Source: Deltaproteobacteria bacterium
GTDB taxonomy: Bacteria; Myxococcota; B64-G9
DNA: 5,828 nucleotides
Assembly: GCA_003647095.1 (NCBI GenBank)
Contig: QMME01000280.1
Coordinates: forward strand, 1 to 5,828
Reading direction: 5' to 3'
The notes beneath the pieces were generated by a model. That model worked only from the letters and a program-made list of their open reading frames with translations, searched no databases and was not told where the DNA came from. The position numbers and the translations under genes are program-made. Shown in pieces: positions 1 through 5,145 of the stretch. Numbering within the stretch: position 1 is the first letter of the stretch; each line of letters opens with the position of its first letter.

Positions 1-2858
1 GGAATGCGGTACGTCGCCCGCCAGCCGCCCACCCCCGCCTCGGCGGCGATGGCTCCCACGTTCTGCTGCCGCGGCACCGCCAGATGTACCACCGCGGCGT
101 CCGGAACCAGCTCGTCGAGCGGCGGCTGCTCGATGGCGACGGTCACCACGAACTCGTTGCCCGGCGGGCCGCAGCACTCGGCGCGGCAGGCGCGGGCACG
201 GTAGCGGTAGCCGCCGTCGGCGTCCACGCTGAAGGTGTGCTCCACATCGCCACCCCGGTACACCTCCTGCCATCCGGCCGGGCTCTGCTGCTCTATGACG
301 TAATCGCTGCCGTCACCCGCCACCTCGGACCACGTCAAGGTGAAGCTGCCGCTGCTCGAGCTGTCCTGACCGCTCAGCACCGGGGAGTCACCAGGAGTCA
401 GGTACACCGCTACCTCCTGATGATTTATCCAATCCGAGCACTCTTGACAGGTATGATCAAAATGGCACCAGCCCTTCACTCTGTACCTGTATATGCCTGG
501 CTCGCCCTTGATGAACGTAACCGAATAGAGGCCGTTTTGCGCATCAGGAAGAATTGGCCTTGCCGCATCATGCCAACCCGAGTCAGGGGATTTCTCCTGC
601 AGCACGTCATAGCAATCGCCTATTATCCGCCAGGAGATCGTGTATTGACCGCATGAACTCTCCGGGCCCCATACGACCTCGCAGGCATCACCCACGCCAT
701 CGTGGTCACTGTCCGTCTGATCGGGGTTTCTCTTGCCGGGGCAGTTGTCACAGATGTCAGGTATGCCGTCGCCGTCGCCGTCGTGATTGTTGTCGCAGGC
801 ATCGCCAATACCGTTGCCGTCGCAGTCGACCTGGTCGGGATTGACCACATCAACGCAGTTGTCCTCGCCGTCGAGCACGCCGTCTCCGTCGCTGTCCTCG
901 CAGGCATCGCCGGTGCCGTCACCGTCGGCGTCCTCCTGCCCGGGATTGTCGATGGACGGACAGTTGTCGCAGGCGTCGCCCAGTCCGTCGCCGTCGCCGT
1001 CGTTCTGGAACAAGTTGGCAACGTCCGGGCAGTTGTCGGCGGCGTTCACGTGGCCGTCTCCGTCCCGGTCCAGGTCCGGGCAAATCGCGTACCGTACCTC
1101 GTCCCACATGGTGTCAACACCGTATCCCCCGAACTCGACGCGCGGCGCCGCGCCCGCGGCATCCACCTCGGGCATGTCGGCGTAGGGCGCGTTGATCACC
1201 AGTTCTCCGGCGGCGAACACCTTCACCCACCAGGCCGATCGATCCAGCGAAAGCCTGTCGACCACCAGGTAGTAGTTCCTGGCATTCAGCAGCTCCACCT
1301 CGGCACGCCACCCCCCCTCTTGCTGGGAGTTTCTGAGTACCACCTCCTGCACCTGCTCGTTCCCGGTCGCCCGGAACTCCAGCTCCACCCTCTTGCTGCC
1401 GTCTATCGCGGCCAGCCTGGCCAGCAACAGGTTGTCCATGGCGACTCCTGCGGCAAGCTGCAGGTTGGCCACTGCCTGGTAACGCACCGCCTGCGAAAGA
1501 CCCCTCGCCTCCCGGGAAAACACCACCCCGGCTCCGTCCGCACCATGAACGGTGAGCCGCTGCCCGTCCGTCGACCAGGTCACTCCCGCATCAGACTCTC
1601 TTACCTCCCAGGGCTCGGGTGCATGCTCCGGCACCTCGCCGCCGTCGTAGAACGATTCCGCCCTGTCGTTGCCCAGGCAGATGTCTTCCTCGTCCATGGT
1701 GTCGATGCCGCCCACGAACCAGGAGAAATCCCCGGTCGCCACCGCCACCCGGTCGGCCTGTTGCTGCACCTGCCCACCGCGCCGGCTCCAGGCCGGGTCG
1801 GCGTGGCCGGCGCCGTACACCTCGACCTCCCCCTCGCCGTGGCCGGCCGGTATCAGCTCCGGCAGGTAGGGCAGGGTAACCGTCACCGGAACGTCGAAGT
1901 GGATGCCGTCGGGCAGAAACTCGAAGATCGGTCCCACCGGGGTGAATCCCAGAATCGGCGGCGCGCTGCCTCCGGCCCGGATGATCACCAGGGTGTCTGC
2001 CGACACCGCTCCGGCGGGAACATCCACTCCGGCCCCGGCAAAGGGTCCGTCCGCGCGCGTGTAGACGGAGTCACCCTCCGGCCCCACGTACCCGAATCCG
2101 GCCGGCGCCCGCAGGTCGCCGCGCTCGCGGAACACCGCCACCCGCCTCACCGTCTCGTTGCCGTACTCGTCGCGGGCCACCACCAGAACGGTGTTCATGC
2201 CCGCCGCCAGCGGCAGGTGATCGATGAAAAACACCCCGGGCAGCAGGAACACCTCGTAGCCGTTCACCATTATGTCTACTTCCGAATCGTCGAAGAACTG
2301 CCCCGACACCCGGATGCTGCTCTCCCGCGTGACCGTTCCGTCCGCAGGCTCTACTATCTCCAGCAGCGGCGGCTCGACGTCGTGCGGCAGGCCCACTATC
2401 TCCAGGGTGAAGAAAGACTCGGGCTGCGAGCGCAGCTCGACTTCCAGCAGGTGCTGGCCGGCCTCCAGGCTCACGCTGGCGGTGATCGACCCTGTCACCT
2501 GGTTGAACGAATCGGGGCCGATAACCTCGACGCCGTCGATGCCGATCACCGCCGACGATACCCGCCGGCCGTGGGGAGGATCATGCAGACCGTTTTCCAC
2601 CCGCAGGCAAAAGCTGCCCGAAAACGGCACCTGCAACAGGTCGCTTTCCACCTCCGGCTGGCCACGCTCCCGCCGGTACTCCCGCGGGCCGAACACCAAC
2701 CGGGCCCCGCTCGCCGCAGCGCAGGGATCCGCCTGCTCCCCGCCGACACCTCCCAGCCCCTGGAGGCCTTCCTCCGAACTCTCAGTCCCGCAGCCCCACG
2801 CCAGCAGGACCAGCAGCACACACCACGGCACGGCACGACGCACTCCATCCCCGCTCAT
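1..2858 (-). CDS. Large modular surface lipoprotein with ZU5-like, TSP3 and FnIII-like modules (3' end outside window)
   Basis: One stop-free frame of 952 codons runs from the ATG at 2858 to the window edge; the C-terminus is not visible. GGAGG lies 5 bases before the ATG. Residues 9-22 are hydrophobic and end in LAWG before Cys23, a slightly atypical lipobox (Trp at -2), so an outer-membrane or surface lipoprotein is inferred. Modules in order: N-terminal beta-rich part (about 50-160); Ig/glucodextranase-like module (163-245); ZU5-like module (about 268-384, with VDVPAGAVS and a PVTVTLPY-type strand); concanavalin/LamG-like part (about 395-592, with NYYLVVDRLSLD and FGGYGVDTMWDEVRY); five TSP3-type calcium-binding units (593-727); a Cys-rich FnIII-like module (about 729-823); a second FnIII-like module (about 824-912); then an unassigned stretch. 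Such modules usually mediate adhesion or matrix contacts; no enzymatic motif is seen. The leader carries a c-di-GMP riboswitch. The frame is certain; the function is inferred. Confidence 0.93.
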   Translation of the reverse strand, partial: MSGDGVRRAVPWCVLLVLLAWGCGTESSEEGLQGLGGVGGEQADPCAAASGARLVFGPREYRRERGQPEVESDLLQVPFSGSFCLRVENGLHDPPHGRRVSSAVIGIDGVEVIGPDSFNQVTGSITASVSLEAGQHLLEVELRSQPESFFTLEIVGLPHDVEPPLLEIVEPADGTVTRESSIRVSGQFFDDSEVDIMVNGYEVFLLPGVFFIDHLPLAAGMNTVLVVARDEYGNETVRRVAVFRERGDLRAPAGFGYVGPEGDSVYTRADGPFAGAGVDVPAGAVSADTLVIIRAGGSAPPILGFTPVGPIFEFLPDGIHFDVPVTVTLPYLPELIPAGHGEGEVEVYGAGHADPAWSRRGGQVQQQADRVAVATGDFSWFVGGIDTMDEEDICLGNDRAESFYDGGEVPEHAPEPWEVRESDAGVTWSTDGQRLTVHGADGAGVVFSREARGLSQAVRYQAVANLQLAAGVAMDNLLLARLAAIDGSKRVELEFRATGNEQVQEVVLRNSQQEGGWRAEVELLNARNYYLVVDRLSLDRSAWWVKVFAAGELVINAPYADMPEVDAAGAAPRVEFGGYGVDTMWDEVRYAICPDLDRDGDGHVNAADNCPDVANLFQNDGDGDGLGDACDNCPSIDNPGQEDADGDGTGDACEDSDGDGVLDGEDNCVDVVNPDQVDCDGNGIGDACDNNHDGDGDGIPDICDNCPGKRNPDQTDSDHDGVGDACEVVWGPESSCGQYTISWRIIGDCYDVLQEKSPDSGWHDAARPILPDAQNGLYSVTFIKGEPGIYRYRVKGWCHFDHTCQECSDWINHQEVAVYLTPGDSPVLSGQDSSSSGSFTLTWSEVAGDGSDYVIEQQSPAGWQEVYRGGDVEHTFSVDADGGYRYRARACRAECCGPPGNEFVVTVAIEQPPLDELVPDAAVVHLAVPRQQNVGAIAAEAGVGGWRATYRI
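415..668 (-). other. Cys-rich FnIII-like module with locally low GC and shifted codon use
   Basis: This segment encodes roughly residues 731-815 of the lipoprotein, the module directly after the TSP3 block. By hand count, bases 421-660 contain 122 G or C out of 240 (about 51%), against about 77% for the line 181-240. Codons scarce elsewhere in the window cluster here (ATA, AGA, AGG, TCA, CAT, AAA). The module has several cysteines (SSCGQY, GDCYD, GWCHFDHTCQEC) that could form internal disulfides. The frame stays open through it, so it is part of the gene and not an insertion that breaks it. Confidence 0.7.
678..1082 (-). repeat. Thrombospondin type 3 calcium-binding repeat block
   Basis: Residues 593-727 of the lipoprotein consist of about five TSP3-type units. 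Aspartate-rich DGDGDG loops alternate with GDACDNCP and NPDQ/NPGQ motifs, for example DGDGDGLGDACDNCP and DSDHDGVGDACE. In this family the aspartates ligate calcium and the cysteines form disulfides between successive units, giving a stiff, calcium-dependent rod or spacer. At DNA level the block shows as repeated gtcgcaggc and gccgtcgccgtcg words. The fourth unit differs from the others: it reads VDCDGNGIGDACDNNHDG, with an extra Cys in the loop and no NCP after DACD. Confidence 0.93.
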
Positions 2859-2948
2859 CGCTTCCTCCCCTCGGCAAATTGGACTGCTTTCGCATCTCCG
2901 GCGGGGATACCCCGGCTCGCGCAGCGACGTCGCGCCTGCCCTCGTCCC
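2859..2948 (-). promoter_or_regulatory. Putative riboswitch expression platform and ribosome binding site of the lipoprotein gene
   Basis: About 80 bases separate the riboswitch core from the SD sequence. They can form two adjacent GC-rich hairpins. One spans 2914-2936 (GGCGCG pairing with CGC-GA-GCC). The other spans 2902-2914 (CGGGG, loop TAT, CCCCG). Neither is followed by a T run, so transcription termination is unlikely. The CCCC arm of the second hairpin could instead pair with the GGGG overlapping the SD (about 2863-2870), which would suit translational control. The palindrome GCGACGTCGC (2924-2933) lies inside the first hairpin. The hairpins are visible; the switching mechanism is inferred. 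Confidence 0.4.
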
Positions 2949-3034
2949 GCCACCTTCGGCAACTCATCTCGCCCTCCCGGGCTCAGAGCTTTGCGCCCCA
3001 GGGCTTTCGCTCCCGGGTTGCCCTTTCCGATGGC
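2949..3034 (-). ncRNA. Cyclic-di-GMP-I (GEMM-I) riboswitch
   Basis: The transcript in the lipoprotein leader matches the GEMM-I aptamer. It has AAAGGGCAACCC (around 3026-3015), a long stem capped by the GAAA tetraloop (3008-3005), then GGGGCGCAAAGCUCU, then GUUGCCGAAG closing the aptamer. Paired parts: GCCA/UGGC and UCGG/CCGA form P1; CCCGGG-A-GC and GC-CCUGGG flank the tetraloop; AGGGC pairs with GCUCU; GCCC-GGGA-GGGC forms the other arm with a GNRA-type loop. By comparison with the V. cholerae Vc2 aptamer, the ligand-contacting positions are kept: the G20 equivalent at 3022, the A47 equivalent at 2992 and the C92 equivalent at 2959. G at position 20 favours c-di-GMP over the cGAMP-selective variant, which carries A. 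It lies about 34 bases after the predicted transcription start. Alignment was by eye. Confidence 0.88.
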
Positions 3035-3074
3035 CCTGCCAGTTGCTTGTCCTTGCTTGCTGTCCCTGAAACCA

Positions 3075-3104
3075 ATTATCGCAAAAAAAAAGGCAGTTGG
3101 TCAA
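3075..3104 (-). promoter_or_regulatory. Sigma-70-type promoter of the riboswitch-lipoprotein transcript, with T9 in the spacer
   Basis: On the minus strand TTGACC (3104-3099) and GATAAT (3080-3075) are separated by 18 bases. Each hexamer matches the sigma-70 consensus at 5 of 6 positions. The expected start is near 3068, about 34 bases before the riboswitch, giving a leader of about 210 bases. Nine consecutive T (3091-3083) fill half of the spacer, so one-base slippage would move the spacing between 17, 18 and 19. The position directly ahead of an independently recognised riboswitch supports the call. Confidence 0.75.
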
Positions 3105-3106
3105 GT

Positions 3107-3114
3107 CCCCCCCC
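3107..3114. repeat. Eight-base C homopolymer (G8 on the minus strand)
   Basis: Eight consecutive C lie two bases upstream of the -35 box of the minus-strand promoter and about 40 bases before the plus-strand promoter. With the nine-base A/T run at 3083-3091, this puts two slippage-prone tracts within 32 bases of the divergent control region. No regulator-binding motif is recognised in it. Confidence 0.8.
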
Positions 3115-3152
3115 TACAACCACCAGGGATACCGGCGGTGCTCAAGACGATC

Positions 3153-3182
3153 TTGACACGACCGGGACATTGTTCCTAGCCT
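3153..3182 (+). promoter_or_regulatory. Possible sigma-70 promoter for the glutamine synthetase-like gene
   Basis: A perfect TTGACA (3153-3158) is followed after 18 bases by TAGCCT (3177-3182), which matches only 3 of 6 positions of the -10 consensus. It would place the start near 3189, with a leader of about 22 bases containing the AGGGAGGTGG ribosome binding site. The weak -10 suggests activator dependence or a different real promoter. No GG-N10-GC sigma-54 pair was found in the right place. Confidence 0.4.
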
Positions 3183-3210
3183 GCAGCATTCGAACCAGGG
3201 AGGTGGAACC

Positions 3211-4575
3211 ATGCAGCCAAGGGGCAACCCCGCTGACATGCTGGCCGGCTGGATCGACGCCGGCCAGGTGGATACCGTCATCGCCGCCTTTCCCGATCTC
3301 TACGGCCGGCTCATGGGCAAGCGCATCCCCGCGCGCTACTTCCTCGAGCGTACAGCCGGGGGCGAGATCCACGCCTGCGATTACCTGCTCACCTGCGACA
3401 TGGAACTCGAACCCCTGCCCGGCTTCGCCTTCTCCAGCTGGGACAGCGGCTACGGCGACATGGTCATGCGCCCCGACCTGGCCACCCTGCGCCTGGCTCC
3501 CTGGTACGAGGGGTCGGCACTGGTGCTGTGCGACCTGTTCGATCACCAGGGCCGGCCCGTGGAGCAGAGCCCCCGGCGCATGCTGCAGCGGCAGGTGGAC
3601 AACCTCCGCCAGGCCGGCCTGCGGCCGCTGCTGGCCTCGGAGCTGGAGTTCTACCTGCTGCGCGGCAGCCCCGGGGAACTGGCCCGCGAGGGTTTCCGCG
3701 GCGTGGAACCCACCACCGACTACCTCATCGACTACCACATCCTGGGCACCGGCCGGGACGAGCCGCTGTTGCGCCAGGTGCGCAACCTCATGCCCCGCGC
3801 CGGCATCGTCGTGGAGAGCTCCAAGGGCGAGTGGGGCCGTGGCCAGCACGAGGTCAACCTGCAGTACTGCGACGCCCTGGAGATGGCCGATCGGCACGTG
3901 ATCTTCAAGGAAGGGGTGAAGGTGCTGGCCGCGCAACACGACCTCACCGCCACCTTCATGGCCAAGCTGGCGCACGACATGGCCGGCTCATCCTGCCACA
4001 TCCACGCCAGCCTGCGCGACGACGCCGGCCACAACGCCTTCTGGGACGAGGCGGCCGGCCAACCCACGGCCACCTTCCAGCACTTCCTGGCCGGCTGCAT
4101 GGCCCAGGCACGGCACTTTTCCCTGTTCTTCGCCCCCAACCCCAACTCCTACAAGCGCTACCGCTCGTCGAGCTTCGCACCCGTTTCCATCGCCTGGGAC
4201 CACGACAACCGCACCTGCGGCTTCCGGGTGGTGGGCCGGGGCCATTCGCTGCGCCTGGAAAACCGCATCCCCGGCGCCGACGTCAATCCCTACCTGGCTT
4301 TCGCCGCCACCCTGGCCGCCGGCCTCGATGGCATCAAGCGCAGGCTCGAGCCCCCGCCGCCGGTCAAGGGCAACGCCTACGCCGACTCCTCGATAGCCCG
4401 GGTGCCGCGCTCGGTGCCGGAGGCGCTGCACGCGCTCGAGGCCGGTTCCCTGGCCAACAAGGCCTTCGGTTCCGAGGTAATGGAACACCTGCGCCACTGG
4501 GTGGACCGGGAACACTCCATGCTGGAAGACCAGGTCTCCGACCGGGAACGCTTTCGCTACCTGGAGAGGATCTGA
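3211..4575 (+). CDS. Type I glutamine synthetase-family ligase (GlnA4/PuuA-like gamma-glutamyl ligase)
   Basis: A complete 454-residue protein, the usual length for GSI-type enzymes. The ATG has GGAGG 7 bases upstream. The N-terminal beta-grasp domain (about 15-110, with FPDLYGRLMGKR) precedes the catalytic domain (about 115-440). Visible active-site signatures are SELEF (Glu144, Glu146), GEWGRGQHE (Glu207, Glu214), SCHIHASL (His263, His265), NSYKRY (312-317), and RLENRIPGADVNPYL (Arg348, Glu350, Arg352). The family joins glutamate and an amine with ATP in the cytoplasm. The FPDL-GR-GKR start, the SSCHIH motif in place of the GSGMHVH usual in true GlnA, and the lack of an obvious adenylylation-site region point to the gamma-glutamyl-polyamine/ethanolamine ligase-like subgroup and not to the main ammonium-assimilating enzyme. 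The amine substrate cannot be read from the sequence. No polyamine-pathway partner gene is visible, and the downstream operon is convergent. Confidence 0.93.
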   Translation: MQPRGNPADMLAGWIDAGQVDTVIAAFPDLYGRLMGKRIPARYFLERTAGGEIHACDYLLTCDMELEPLPGFAFSSWDSGYGDMVMRPDLATLRLAPWYEGSALVLCDLFDHQGRPVEQSPRRMLQRQVDNLRQAGLRPLLASELEFYLLRGSPGELAREGFRGVEPTTDYLIDYHILGTGRDEPLLRQVRNLMPRAGIVVESSKGEWGRGQHEVNLQYCDALEMADRHVIFKEGVKVLAAQHDLTATFMAKLAHDMAGSSCHIHASLRDDAGHNAFWDEAAGQPTATFQHFLAGCMAQARHFSLFFAPNPNSYKRYRSSSFAPVSIAWDHDNRTCGFRVVGRGHSLRLENRIPGADVNPYLAFAATLAAGLDGIKRRLEPPPPVKGNAYADSSIARVPRSVPEALHALEAGSLANKAFGSEVMEHLRHWVDREHSMLEDQVSDRERFRYLERI

Positions 4576-4622
4576 GGAACGGCGGCGGCGCCCGTGGAGC
4601 AGCGCTCAGCGCCCGCCGCGCC
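4576..4622. terminator. GC-rich inverted repeat between convergent genes, possible shared terminator
   Basis: Only 30 bases separate the stop of the glutamine synthetase-like gene from the stop of the facing DUF3106 gene. CGGCGG (from 4580) can pair with CCGCCG (about 4613-4618). A smaller hairpin GAGC-AGC-GCTC (4597-4607) sits between the arms and overlaps the DUF3106 stop codon. No T run follows on either strand, so it is not a classic intrinsic terminator. Confidence 0.3.
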
Positions 4623-5130
4623 GCTGGTGCCGGCGCCGCAGCAGCTGGCGCAGGCGCTGGCGCTCCTGGGGCGACAGCCGCATCCAGCGCCGTAGCCGTT
4701 TCATGAAGCGGTTGCGCTCGGCCGGATTCATGCGCCGCAGCCGGTGCATCTGGCGGCGGAACTTCTGTCGTTGTTGCGACGGCAACTGCCGCCAGCGCTG
4801 GTAGCTCTTGAGCACCAGTGCTTTCTGCTCGGGTTCCAGTTTCATGAAGGCGCGGTAGTTGCGGCGTAGGCGCTGGCGCTCCGCCTCGGGCAGGGCCAGG
4901 AAACGCTTCAGGCGACGGCGCAGCTCGGCCCGCTTCTCGGCCGGCAGGGCCTGGAACTTCTGCAGGCGTTGACGCAGGGCCTGCTTCTGTTCCGGGCTCA
5001 ACGAGCGCCAGCGTTCCAGCAGCTCCGGCGCCAGCGGTTTTTCCATGTCCTGCTGGGCCCGGGCCGGGCTGGCCAGCACCAGTACCGCCAACAGGCCGGC
5101 AACCAGAAACGATATCCTGGACCGGTTCAT
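4606..5130 (-). CDS. Exported DUF3106-type protein of seven 18-residue helical repeats
   Basis: A 174-residue protein. I chose the ATG at 5130 because GGAGG (5142-5138) lies 7 bases ahead of it; the GTG at 5136 would sit only 1 base from that SD. Residues 1-25 form a Sec signal peptide (RSRIS, then LVAGLLAVLVLA) with likely cleavage after ARA25. The mature protein is very rich in Arg, Lys and Gln. It consists of seven tandem 18-residue units (40-165) of the form [RK][WF]xxLxPExRxxLRxxLx, followed by a basic tail RRHQRRGGR. This matches the DUF3106 family as I know it; its biochemical role is not established. It is the last gene of an operon with the FecR-like gene upstream (15 bases between stop and start) and was probably translated from the same transcript. 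A periplasmic location is inferred from the signal peptide. Confidence 0.9.
   Translation of the reverse strand: MNRSRISFLVAGLLAVLVLASPARAQQDMEKPLAPELLERWRSLSPEQKQALRQRLQKFQALPAEKRAELRRRLKRFLALPEAERQRLRRNYRAFMKLEPEQKALVLKSYQRWRQLPSQQRQKFRRQMHRLRRMNPAERNRFMKRLRRWMRLSPQERQRLRQLLRRRHQRRGGR
4636..5013 (-). repeat. Seven in-phase 18-residue repeats in the DUF3106 protein
   Basis: Units start at residues 40, 58, 76, 94, 112, 130 and 148 with no insertion or deletion. Examples are RWRSLSPEQKQALRQRLQ, KFQALPAEKRAELRRRLK and RWMRLSPQERQRLRQLLR. Each unit has an aromatic or hydrophobic residue at position 2, Leu or Met at 5, Pro at 6 or 7 in most, Arg or Lys at 10 and 14, and a hydrophobic at 13 and often 17. 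Eighteen residues equal five alpha-helical turns, so a helix-turn or kinked-helix solenoid with basic faces is plausible. The units are divergent at DNA level. Confidence 0.88.
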
Positions 5131-5145
5131 CTTCACACCTCCCGG

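Noticed and set aside
623..1021. Minus-strand frame rich in Thr and Ala over the TSP3 block
   Set aside because: It is the TSP3 block read out of frame (GACGGC words shifted); the correct frame gives DGDGDG and DNCP motifs and stays open across it.
678..1082. CRISPR-like or satellite tandem repeat
   Set aside because: The repeated words come from the coding of TSP3 units. Spacing is irregular, there are no unique spacers, and the reading frame is conserved.
2782..2967. Short upstream ORF starting inside the riboswitch
   Set aside because: Its ATG lies in the aptamer with no proper SD, it overlaps the lipoprotein start in another frame, and its product has no recognisable features.
3083..3091. 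T9 run read as an intrinsic terminator on the minus strand
   Set aside because: No GC-rich hairpin precedes it, and it lies between good -35 and -10 boxes upstream of a riboswitch.
702..3179. An 825-codon open frame on the plus strand, antisense to the lipoprotein
   Set aside because: It is the mirror of a high-GC coding gene. The minus-strand frame reads as a signal peptide plus recognisable TSP3, ZU5-like and FnIII-like modules, while this one is low-complexity with no domain and no SD.
3159..3190. Sigma-54 promoter for the glutamine synthetase-like gene
   Set aside because: Nitrogen genes often use one, but no GG and GC pair with a 10-base gap and TTGCA-like context is present here.
3142..3975. 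277-codon minus-strand frame opposite the glutamine synthetase-like gene
   Set aside because: It is fully antisense to a protein with a complete set of catalytic motifs and shows no recognisable domain or ribosome binding site.
3528..4706. 392-codon plus-strand frame overlapping the glutamine synthetase-like gene and the DUF3106 gene
   Set aside because: It is Arg-, Pro- and Gly-rich out-of-frame translation typical of high-GC DNA, and it spans the convergent gene boundary.
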